13,262 bases of DNA from Hadersleviella sp041745395 (lineage in GTDB: Bacteria; Chloroflexota; Anaerolineae; Promineifilales; Promineifilaceae), in contig JBGTIZ010000116.1 of the NCBI GenBank assembly GCA_041745395.1, forward strand, positions 1 to 13,262, in the 5' to 3' direction. This document shows, one piece after another, positions 6,465 through 13,106 of this stretch. The translations under genes were made by a program, and so were the position numbers. Each line of letters starts with the position of its first letter. Position 1 is the stretch's first letter. The notes beneath the pieces are model-generated. The model ran no database searches. It saw nothing but the letters and a program-made list of their open reading frames with translations, and was not told the DNA's origin.

Positions 6465-6582
6465 CTCACCGACTTTTATGGCGTTTCTCACCGACTTCTC
6501 TGGAAAAGTCACCGAGTTTTGTAGCAAAAGTCACCGAGTTTTCTAAAAGAAGTCGGTGACTTTTTGAAAGATGTCGGCGTCT
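6465..6582. repeat. Iteron-like array of a TCACCGA motif, period 21-22 bp
   Basis: Four direct copies of (C/G)TCACCGA(C/G)T start at 6465, 6487, 6508 and 6530. The last two share 17 bases (AAAAGTCACCGAGTTTT at 6504-6520 and 6526-6542). An inverted copy, AGTCGGTGAC, lies at 6551-6560, and a decayed one follows near 6570. The 11-mer TCGGTGACTTT of the inverted copy is also present in both terminal repeats (34-44 and 13174-13184). A separate hairpin GGCACTT/AAGTGTC lies just upstream near 6425-6441. Confidence 0.75.
6526..6565 (+). terminator. Hairpin with T run inside the array
   Basis: AAAAGTCACCGA (6526-6537) pairs with TCGGTGACTTTT (6553-6564) around a 15-base loop and is followed by a run of five T on the plus strand. 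It could end plus-strand transcripts from the hicB fragment. On the minus strand it lies 50 bases beyond the stop of the STAND gene and could serve that gene too. Confidence 0.5.
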
Positions 6583-6614
6583 TTTTGCTCGTTCCCCAAC
6601 GAAAAGCATCCATT

Positions 6615-9155
6615 TTATGCCTGACCTCGAGAGCTTATGGCTGTGCGGAAGGTGGCTAAATCACGGCGGGCGTTTTGAGTATGGGGATGATCAGCCCCTA
6701 GCGTTTCTTCACGAATACCCAACGCCTGCGCCATGAGGTCTGCGGCCGTAGCGAAATCTTCTTCGTGGTAACTCAACCACGCCAAATTATTGAGGCTGGT
6801 CGCCGTAATCGGATGCTTTTCACCCAAAGATGCTAAATGTATCTCTAATGCCTTTTCACGCAGAGGTCTTGCTTCTGCTAGATCGCCCATTTGTACCAAC
6901 ACACCAGCTAAATTGCCGTAACTCATACCCGTGTCGGGATGGATCTCCCCCGACACCTCCCGATAGATGGCTAACGCCTGCTTATAATACGGCTGTGCTT
7001 CTTCATACTTCCCCATACTCCCCAATAAACCACCCAAGTTGTTGAGGCTGGTCGCCGTGGTTGGATGGGTCTCCCCTAACACTTCCAGGTAGATGTCTAA
7101 CGCCTGCTCATAGTACGGCCGTGCTTCCTCATATTGCCCCATGCTATGGAGTAATAAGCCCAAATTGTTAAGGCTGGACGCCGTGGTTGGATGGGTCTCC
7201 CCTAACACCTCCAGGTAGATGTCTAACGCCTGCTCATAGTACGGCCGTGCTTCCTCATATTGCCCCATGTTCACGAGCAACCCGCCCAAATTATTGAGGC
7301 TGGTCGCCGTGGATGGATGGGTCTCTCCTAGCACCACACGCTTAATAGCTAATGCTTGCTCGTAATACGACCGTGCTTCCTTATATTGCCCCATGCTCTG
7401 CAGCAACGCACCCAAACTATTGAGGCTGATTGCCGTGTCTGGATGAGTCTCCCTCAACACCATCCGCCTGATGGCTAACGCCTGCTCGACATACGGCCAA
7501 GCTTCCTCATATTGCCCCATGTTATACAGCAACGTGCCTAAATTATTGAGGCTGGTCGCCGTGGATGGATGAGTCTCCCCCAGCAATTCCTGATAGATGG
7601 CTAACGCCTGTTCGTAGTACGGCCGTGCCCCATGATAATCTCCTGCATCATCCAAATGATAGCCCAACCCATTGCACAACCACGCCGCTTGCTCATCACG
7701 GTGGGACAAGGCGTTCTCTGTGATATGTTGCAAATGGCTCACCCACTCCTGTAATACCCGCGGGTAGCCTGCCTCGTTCATCTCATACGCTTCCCAGCCC
7801 ATGGCTTCTTCCACCGCCTCCCGCCCTTTCTGTGCCCACTGCTTCCCGCACATACAGCCCCAGCAGACGGTGCAGTTGTACCCGCCCCTGCGCTCCCTCC
7901 GCACGCTCCAGCAAGCCCAGCCCCACCAGCCGCTCCACCCCATCTACCAGCGATAGCGGGTCAGTCTCCAGCATCAAAAACAGCAATTCTTCGGGAATCG
8001 GTTCCCCCGGTGCAAACCAAGCCGCCCGCGCCAGCAACGCCAAGGCAACTTCGTTAACTGGCTGCCCCTTGTCCCCTGCCCCTCGCTCAATTGAGCGAAA
8101 GAGAGTTCAAACGTCCGGGCAACCACCCACTCATGCCCCGTGGGGCTAACCCCGTCCCGCGCATGGCGGGTCAGCACCTTGCTCTGCAAGCCGTCGCTCC
8201 GCAGTTCCGCCGTCAGCTTGGCGGGGGGCAAATGTTGACCGTACTTTTCCAAATAGCTCCCCGCCAAATGCAAAGCCAGCGGGAAATCCCCCAATTCAGC
8301 CGCTAATTCATGGAGTTCAGCGTCCCACTGTTCGCCCACGAACTGCGGGGCGAGTTGGCGCAACAAGGTCACGCTCTGGGCGCGGGTCATGGTGTTCAGG
8401 GGCACTGTTTGCACCCCTAACTCGCGCCCCCAATCCCCTTTGCGGCTGGTGACCAGCACCCGCGCCCCGCCCGTCTTGGGAAGCCAGTCGTGAAGCAGTT
8501 GTTCCTCTTCGCAGTTATCAAAGATGAGCAGGCGGGGGAGTTCTTCTTGCCAGATTTGGCGCACCAACCGCACTTGGTCGGGCAGGGTCAAGTTAAAAAA
8601 TTGAGGATGTAGATGCAGGCCGCCACATTGCGCCACTTCGCTATTCACGCTGGCCGCTTCGGCAAGGCTAACCCAGTAGACGCCCCCCGCAAAGTACCGC
8701 CCGTACCGGTGGGCAAAGGCGATGGCGAGCTGGCTTTTGCCCATCCCGCCAATGCCCGTGGCGGCGATGACGACATTGTGCCCCGCTTGGGTGGCGGCGG
8801 CTAGCTGGCGCAGTTCTGGCTCGCGCCCGACAAAGTTGGGGTTGGGGCCGTAGGGGATGCGGGAGGCGGTGGGCAGATGACCGACGGGGTCGGGCGGGGT
8901 GAGGGGCATGTCGACCAGCCGTTGGTGGGCAAGTTGGTGCAAGGTGGCTCGGCGGTCGCTGTCTGTTTCTTGGGCGAGGATGACGGTGATGTTTTGGGTG
9001 ATTTCGGTGATTTTGTTCCCAGCAACTTTGTCGCCCATGATTTTGTCTCGGGCGACTTTGTCCCCGCGCAGGTAATCACCAGCGATGTTGTACATATCGC
9101 GGTCAATGGTGAGGGTTCCGTCGTTGTGGAGGTTGAGGGTGGCGGGGTCGGTCAT
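6615..9155 (-). CDS. STAND (NB-ARC) ATPase with C-terminal TPRs, frame broken twice
   Basis: Signal-transduction ATPase of about 846 residues. Residues 27-51 are five-residue repeats (GDYLR GDKVA RDKIM GDKVA GNKIT). FVGRE at 108-112 opens the NB-ARC module: Walker A GIGGMGKS 134-141, Walker B LLIFDN 209-214, LVTSR 234-238 and GDFPLAL 289-295. A winged-helix region (LLARAAWFAPGEPIPEELL) follows, then about eight 42-residue kinesin-light-chain-type TPRs. STAND proteins usually sense a ligand through the repeats and oligomerise on ATP exchange; a defence or regulatory role is inference. The frame shifts twice: one base appears missing near 8065-8068 (C run) and one extra near 7824-7829, which restores the original frame. 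Between them the shifted frame encodes the expected protein. These are either sequencing errors at short homopolymers or a decayed gene. The ATG at 9155 has no clear ribosome site. Confidence 0.85.
6792..7673 (-). repeat. Seven 126-bp tandem units encoding TPRs
   Basis: A marker (tGAGGCTGGTCGCCG and variants) recurs exactly every 126 bases at 6792, 7044, 7170, 7296, 7422 and 7548, with a diverged unit at 6918. Each unit encodes one 42-residue TPR with the consensus ARPYYEQALxIY, GETHPxTAxSLNNLG. The units at 7045-7145 and 7171-7271 differ at only 3 of 101 bases, pointing to recent duplication or gene conversion, while the outer units are more diverged. Confidence 0.9.
8062..8098. repeat. Heptads and a 16-bp palindrome at the first frame break
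   Basis: On the plus strand CTGCCCC, TTGTCCC, CTGCCCC (8062-8082) form three 7-bp units. They are followed directly by the perfect palindrome TCGCTCAATTGAGCGA (8083-8098). On the coding strand the heptads give EGQGTRGQ, a low-complexity linker between the NB-ARC and winged-helix parts. The first apparent frameshift of the STAND gene falls in this stretch. Confidence 0.65.
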
Positions 9156-9172
9156 GTTGGTTTTGGTAGTGT

Positions 9173-9206
9173 AGACCTGACAGGTTTTTAGAAACCTGTC
9201 AGGTCT
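9173..9206. repeat. Perfect 15-bp inverted repeat, REP-like
   Basis: AGACCTGACAGGTTT (9173-9187) and AAACCTGTCAGGTCT (9192-9206) are exact reverse complements around TTAG. It lies just upstream of the STAND gene start and downstream of the fakA-like gene, six bases from a second palindrome. It may end fakA transcripts, and as a transcribed hairpin it could protect RNA ends. Confidence 0.9.
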
Positions 9207-9211
9207 GTGGC

Positions 9212-9249
9212 GTAACGTAGGGCAAAGGCATGCCTTTGCCCTACGTTAC
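9212..9249. repeat. Perfect 38-bp palindrome overlapping the fakA-like stop codon
   Basis: GTAACGTAGGGCAAAGGCA (9212-9230) is followed immediately by its exact reverse complement (9231-9249). On the minus strand the palindrome begins at the last base of the final Glu codon of the fakA-like gene and supplies its TAA stop. It is likely both a mobile palindromic element and a terminator. Confidence 0.9.
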
Positions 9250-10946
9250 TCTACGCCGAGGATGTAGAAGTAATGGGCTTGGCCGCCGGGCTGGAGTTCT
9301 ATCTCGAGGTCGGGGTATTGGGCTTCGATGGTGGCGACGGTGGCGGCGGCTTCGGTGGGGGTGATGTCTTGGCCGTAAAAGAGGGTGATGACTTCCCGCT
9401 GGTCGAGGTCATCTACGCGGGCGAGGAGTTGTTGCAACACGGCCGTGACCTCTTGCCCCGCCACCCGCAACTGCCCATCTATCAAGCCAATCATATTCCC
9501 CTCCGCCACGGCTACCCCATTCAGCTCCACCGTGCGCGTGGCGCGGGTGATTTCCAGCGTCGTCACTTCGGCCGCCGCGTCCCCCATTGCTTCCGCCATC
9601 TCGTCTAAATCCCCATCCGCATCATAAACCAGCATGGCGCTGATGCCCTGCATCGGCGTGCGCGTGGGCACGACCTGCACCTGCTTGTCGCTCAGGTCAC
9701 GCGCCGCTTCCGAGGCGAGCAGAATGTTTTTGTTGTTGGGCAAAATGATGACCTGTTGCGTGGGCAAGCTCTGAATGGCCGCGTAAATCTCTTCCGTGCT
9801 GGGGTTGTTCGTCTGCCCCCCGCTAATCACGACGGCCACGCCCATATCCCGTAACACGTTAGCGATGCCCGCTCCCGGAGCGACGGCGACCACCCCAATT
9901 TGATGCGCTTCGAGGCTCGGAGGCGGGACGGGATCGAGCGCGTTGGGGGTGGACACGGCCGTGGCAATCATCTCATCCATCTGCATCTGCATATTTTCCA
10001 CGACCACATCGGTAATTTCCCCCAAGCTAATGCCATAACTAATGGGCACGCCAGGGTCATCCACATGCACATGCACCTTAATCATCTGCTCGTCACCCAC
10101 CACCACCGTCGAATCCCCCATGGCGTCAATCTCTTGCCGAATGCGCAACAGATCCAGCTTCTCCCCCAGCAAAATAAACTGCACATCATAATGATGCTCG
10201 ATGTGCCCATCTTCGGGCGCGGCCTTGGCCTGGGCCGAGGTTGTGGCGCGTGGCCCCTGTCCATTTGCGCTCATCAGCATCTCCTCCAGTTCGCCCAGCG
10301 ACTGCTTGTACATCCCCTCCAGCACATAGACCAGCCCCTGCCCGCCCGAATCCACGACGCCTGCTTGCTTAAGAATGGGCAGTTGCTCGGGCGTGCGGGC
10401 GAGGGCTTGTTGCGTGCGGGTAACGGTGCGGCGCAGGACAAAGCGAATGTCTTGGCTTTTTTGGGAAGCGTCTACCGCTTCTTCCGCGCCTTCGCGCACC
10501 ACGGTCAAAATGGTGCCTTCAACGGGCTTCATGACGCCACTGTAAGCCGTTTCGGCCGCCTCTTGCAGAGCGAGACCCAAATCCACGGCCGTGAAGCTCT
10601 TTTTATCTTTGAACGAGGCGGCTATCCCCCGCCAAATCTGGCTGAGAATGACGCCCGAGTTGCCTCGCGCCCCCATCAGTGCCCCCTGCGATAGCTCTTG
10701 GGCAATCACGCCCACATCCGCTGATTCATTTTGGGCGATACGGTTCCACGCGCTCCGCATGGTCATGAGCATATTCGTGCCTGTATCCCCATCAGGCACA
10801 GGGAACACGTTCAGGTCGTTGACCTCTTGCTGGTGCTGTTCCAGCCAATACAGCCCGGCCTTAGCCAGCAGTTTGAGCTGTTGTCCGTCGCCGGTCAACC
10901 ATTTTTTATCGGTGGGGGGAATCATTTGGGTTTCGTCTTCTGTCAC
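9246..10946 (-). CDS. fakA: DAK2/DhaL-domain fatty acid kinase-like protein (YloV/FakA family)
   Basis: Likely ATP-binding kinase subunit that phosphorylates a fatty acid presented by a DegV/FakB-type carrier; cytosolic. The 566 residues match the usual 540-560. The N-terminal DhaL domain shows NVFPVPDGDTGTNM (47-59, with Asp52 and Asp54 for Mg-ATP), GARGNSGVILSQ (92-103) and GVVDSGGQGL (196-205). The middle (HYDVQFIL, KVHVHVDDPG) and the C-terminal domain (VVISGGQTNNPS, LPNNKNI, GQDITPTEA) follow the FakA pattern. The GTG at 10946 is chosen because GAGG lies 7 bases upstream; a longer ATG frame from 11018 would be translated from heptad repeats. It lies downstream of the asp23-like gene on the same strand, as in the yloU-yloV pair of Firmicutes. 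No fakB/degV is in the window. The stop is supplied by a palindrome. Confidence 0.92.
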   Translation of the reverse strand: MTEDETQMIPPTDKKWLTGDGQQLKLLAKAGLYWLEQHQQEVNDLNVFPVPDGDTGTNMLMTMRSAWNRIAQNESADVGVIAQELSQGALMGARGNSGVILSQIWRGIAASFKDKKSFTAVDLGLALQEAAETAYSGVMKPVEGTILTVVREGAEEAVDASQKSQDIRFVLRRTVTRTQQALARTPEQLPILKQAGVVDSGGQGLVYVLEGMYKQSLGELEEMLMSANGQGPRATTSAQAKAAPEDGHIEHHYDVQFILLGEKLDLLRIRQEIDAMGDSTVVVGDEQMIKVHVHVDDPGVPISYGISLGEITDVVVENMQMQMDEMIATAVSTPNALDPVPPPSLEAHQIGVVAVAPGAGIANVLRDMGVAVVISGGQTNNPSTEEIYAAIQSLPTQQVIILPNNKNILLASEAARDLSDKQVQVVPTRTPMQGISAMLVYDADGDLDEMAEAMGDAAAEVTTLEITRATRTVELNGVAVAEGNMIGLIDGQLRVAGQEVTAVLQQLLARVDDLDQREVITLFYGQDITPTEAAATVATIEAQYPDLEIELQPGGQAHYFYILGVE

Positions 10947-10971
10947 ACTTTTTCCTCGTAGGTAGGATGGC

Positions 10972-11050
10972 AAGTGAGAAGCGAAAAGTGAGAAGTGGGA
11001 TGGCTCTTCACTTCTCACTTTTTACTTCTTACTTATCACTTTCTATTTCT
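10972..11050. repeat. Head-to-head 7-bp repeats forming a long hairpin
   Basis: Left arm 10972-10999 reads AAGTGAG, AAGCGAA, AAGTGAG, AAGTGGG. Right arm 11009-11050 reads CACTTCT, CACTTTT, TACTTCT, TACTTAT, CACTTTC, TATTTCT. AAAAGTGAGAAGTG (10984-10997) and CACTTCTCACTTTT (11009-11022) pair perfectly around 11 bases, and the outer units extend the stem imperfectly. The structure lies between asp23-like and fakA-like genes, and its outer unit overlaps the last Asp23 codons and stop. In an mRNA it would be a strong internal hairpin. Confidence 0.85.
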
Positions 11051-11387
11051 CTTCTTCGGCACGCAAGCCTTGAATATACACGTTCACGGCCGTGACGGGT
11101 TGCCCCATCGCTTTTTCGACATGGTATTTGACGGTGCGCTGGATGCTTTCGGCAACCACTTTAATGCGCACCCCATATTGCAAAATGACGTAGACATCAA
11201 TCACGAGGCCGTCGTCGTTGAGATGCACGTCTACGCCGCGCCGACTGCTGTCGCGGGAGAGGAGTTGTCTCAACCCTTTACGCGCCATGCCGACCACGCC
11301 GTAGCATTGATGGACGGATTGCCCCACGATGGTCGCCACGGCCGTGGGTGAAATCTCAATGTCGCCATATGAATCGGAAGTAGACAT
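11043..11387 (-). CDS. Asp23/Gls24 family envelope stress protein
   Basis: A 114-residue protein of the Asp23/Gls24 (DUF322) family, cytosolic and often membrane-associated through partners. Family features are IEISPTAVATIVGQSV at the start, the GVVGMA turn, GVDVHLNDDGLVIDVYVILQ, IKVVAESIQRTVKYHVEKA and TAVNVYIQGL near the end. Members are linked to alkaline or cell-envelope stress in Gram-positive bacteria. The ATG at 11387 is chosen because AAAGGAG lies 7-8 bases upstream. It is followed by the fakA-like gene after 96 bases filled by head-to-head heptads. The conserved yloU-yloV order supports a shared function in lipid or envelope homeostasis, though no mechanism is proven. Two CACGGCCGTG palindromes lie within it, both read Thr-Ala-Val. 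Confidence 0.92.
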   Translation of the reverse strand: MSTSDSYGDIEISPTAVATIVGQSVHQCYGVVGMARKGLRQLLSRDSSRRGVDVHLNDDGLVIDVYVILQYGVRIKVVAESIQRTVKYHVEKAMGQPVTAVNVYIQGLRAEEEK

Positions 11388-11402
11388 GCAATGCTCCTTT
11401 TG

Positions 11403-11507
11403 AGCTATAAGCTGTGAGCTATAAGCCATAAGCTCGCTTTTTATGCAAAACGTTTGGTAATCGCCCAACAAGCTTACGGCTTACGGCTTACGGCTTAGAG
11501 CTTACGG
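11403..11507. repeat. Two opposed 7-bp repeat runs upstream of asp23
   Basis: The left run, 11403-11435, reads AGCTATA, AGCTGTG, AGCTATA, AGCCATA, AGCTC. The right run, 11473-11507, reads CTTACGG three times, CTTAGAG and CTTACGG. Reverse-complemented, the right run becomes AGCCGTA-type units of the same family, so the two runs face each other and can pair over about 30 bases with mismatches around a 37-base AT-rich loop. They occupy the divergent space between the asp23-like and monophosphatase genes, where promoters are expected. I could not assign convincing -35/-10 boxes there. A core ACGGCCGT lies at 11541. Confidence 0.85.
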
Positions 11508-11592
11508 CTCCAAAATAATTCCCTCGATTATATTAAGGAAACGGCCGTGAGCAAAACCCGCAAATGTCGCCAGATGGGCAACAGTTGCTAAA

Positions 11593-12414
11593 ATGGAGCG
11601 TATGAACAATCAAATGATTTTACAAATCGCTCTGTCCATCGCTCGCCAAGCGGGCCACATGTTGCGCAATGCGTATGACGCGCCGCGCACCAGCAATGAA
11701 ATTGACCATAAAAGCTCGGGCATTGATTTGGTCACGCAATATGACCGCATGGCCGAGGAATTTATCGTGGCGATGCTCGAAGCCAACTTTCCTGACCATG
11801 ACATCGTGGGCGAGGAAGGGGGCGGTATCACGAGTGATGCGCCCTATGTCTGGTACATTGACCCCATAGACGGCACGACCAATTTTGCCCATCGCATTCC
11901 TTTTTTTGTGGTGTCGCTCGCTCTATTCAAAGAGGGGCAACCCGTTGTGGGTGTCATTATAGACCCGATGCGTGATGAATGTTTCACGGCCGTGGTTGGG
12001 GAAGGAGCGCATCTGCACCACGGCGACCAGATAACTCCCCTGCACGTCAGCGACGCGCAGAAGCTACGCCAGAGCGTTATCGCTACGGGTTTCCCCTATG
12101 ACCGATACACCAGCGAACTGGACAATTTACGCCAGTTCACTGCCTTTGCCAAACAGGTACAAGGCATTCGCCGCTGTGGAGCGGCCGCGCTGGATTTGGC
12201 CTATGTGGCGGCGGGGCGTTTTGATGGGTATTGGGAATACAAGCTGAATATGTGGGATGTGGGCGCGGGGGTTTTGCTGGTGCAAGAAGCGGGCGGCCGT
12301 GTGTCGCGCATTGCGGATAGAGGGTCGTTTCAAGTGGAACCCAAAACGGCTCTCGTGGCCGCCAATCCCGTCCTGCACGACGAGATTTTTGCAGTTCTGG
12401 AAAGCTTGGCATGA
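11593..12414 (+). CDS. suhB: Inositol monophosphatase family protein
   Basis: Mg-dependent, Li-sensitive-type phosphatase fold hydrolysing inositol phosphate or a related sugar or nucleotide phosphate; cytosolic. At 273 residues it is close to the 260-275 of SuhB/IMPase. The metal-binding motifs are complete: E74 in VGEEGGG, D90 and D93 in YIDPIDGTTNF, and D222 in WDVGAG. The family signature GAAALDLAYVAAGRFDGYWE (196-215) is present. ATGs at 11593 and 11602 are both possible; GGAG at 11595 is too close to the second to decide. The stop overlaps the next start by four bases (ATGA), so the two are probably translated together. The substrate within the family cannot be assigned, so the symbol is a family label. 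Confidence 0.93.
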   Translation: MERMNNQMILQIALSIARQAGHMLRNAYDAPRTSNEIDHKSSGIDLVTQYDRMAEEFIVAMLEANFPDHDIVGEEGGGITSDAPYVWYIDPIDGTTNFAHRIPFFVVSLALFKEGQPVVGVIIDPMRDECFTAVVGEGAHLHHGDQITPLHVSDAQKLRQSVIATGFPYDRYTSELDNLRQFTAFAKQVQGIRRCGAAALDLAYVAAGRFDGYWEYKLNMWDVGAGVLLVQEAGGRVSRIADRGSFQVEPKTALVAANPVLHDEIFAVLESLA

Positions 12415-13100
12415 CTGAGCCAAATTTACCCACCAAAAGTAGCTGGCGCGGTCGTCTCTATGGCTTTGCTTTCGTCACGGATTTGAGCCGCTGGCTGGGC
12501 ATCCGGCGGAGCGTCTGGTTTCGCACCACGGCCGTGTTGCTCTTTCTGCTCAGCCTGCTTCTGCGCCTGCCGCTGGCGGTAAATTTGCTCGTGGGAGGGG
12601 GCATGGTGGGGGCATGGCTTATCTACTGGCTGGCGCAACGCGCGGGCTATGTCGCTTTTGAAGTGTTACACACGGCCGTGGCTCCCGAACCAACGACCAC
12701 CCTGCGCCAAGAAGAAAAAGTGTCCGTCCGCGCCACGGGTCTGTTCAGCGTCATGGCGCGGGAGCGTTATCTGCTTCAAAAAAAGGCGGATTATTGGCAT
12801 TATCCACTCGGTGAACATGCCATCATGGTCGAAGAAGCTCCCGGCCGTTACCTCTACCAATTCATCTCCGCCAAACGCATCAGCCATGTGAAAGCGGGCT
12901 ATCTGTATCTAGGCGAGCAACGCTTCCCTGGGCTAGAAATCAAATATCACACCGACTGGGCGCCTGAATTGGTCAATGAGGGAAGCAGTTATTATGTCGG
13001 CGGCGGACTGCCCGACGAAAATCTGCCCCACCGCACCATTTACCTCACCTTTCATAGCCATGCGGATTGGCAACGCGTGTGGCAGACGTTTGTACAGTGA
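12411..13100 (+). CDS. Membrane protein with PspC-like N-terminus and PH-like C-terminal domain
   Basis: A 229-residue protein of unknown function. Residues 20-37 (VTDLSRWLGIRRSVWFR) followed by two closely spaced membrane segments (about 38-51 and 54-75) resemble the pattern of PspC domains, where a short GLAxxLGI/VR helix precedes a hydrophobic hairpin. From residue about 95 the chain is a soluble beta-rich domain ending in an amphipathic helix (SHADWQRVWQTFV), which suggests a PH-like fold; this is a visual judgement. Its start overlaps the monophosphatase stop by four bases, indicating coupling. The C-terminal domain would face the cytoplasm if the N-terminus does. Two CACGGCCGTG palindromes are read as Thr-Ala-Val. 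No terminator stem follows before the terminal repeat. Confidence 0.75.
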   Translation: MTEPNLPTKSSWRGRLYGFAFVTDLSRWLGIRRSVWFRTTAVLLFLLSLLLRLPLAVNLLVGGGMVGAWLIYWLAQRAGYVAFEVLHTAVAPEPTTTLRQEEKVSVRATGLFSVMARERYLLQKKADYWHYPLGEHAIMVEEAPGRYLYQFISAKRISHVKAGYLYLGEQRFPGLEIKYHTDWAPELVNEGSSYYVGGGLPDENLPHRTIYLTFHSHADWQRVWQTFVQ

Positions 13101-13106
13101 TAAAAA

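Larger units (their letters stand above)
244..12680. repeat. Dispersed 10-bp palindrome CACGGCCGTG (HIP1-like), 12 exact copies
   Basis: Exact copies of CACGGCCGTG start at 244, 2072, 2108, 5098, 9438, 9954, 10584, 11085, 11337, 11985, 12527 and 12671. Four further copies of the core ACGGCCGT start at 7115, 7241, 7619 and 11541; the first three lie in duplicated TPR units. A 10-mer is expected well under once in 13 kb by chance. Ten full copies are inside genes and two are intergenic. The pattern resembles highly iterated palindromes such as HIP1 of cyanobacteria. The coordinates give the outer span of the set, not one continuous element. Confidence 0.9.

Noticed and set aside
6465..6582. CRISPR array
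   Set aside because: The repeated motif is only about 10-17 bp with 4-12 bp between copies, one copy is inverted, and no cas gene is present.
6792..7673. CRISPR or non-coding satellite with 126-bp period
   Set aside because: Each unit is an open 42-residue TPR in the frame of the STAND gene, so the period is coding.
7824..8068. Programmed ribosomal frameshifting in the STAND gene
   Set aside because: No convincing slippery heptamer with downstream structure was seen, and two opposite shifts would be required; errors or mutation are simpler.
9900..10694. 264-codon open frame on the plus strand
   Set aside because: It is antisense to the well-supported fakA-like gene, rich in His/Arg from reversed codons, and has no recognisable domain.
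10947..11018. Longer fakA-like start at ATG 11018
   Set aside because: The extra 24 residues are translated from the heptad hairpin and are unlike the family, while a GTG at 10946 has GAGG at proper spacing.
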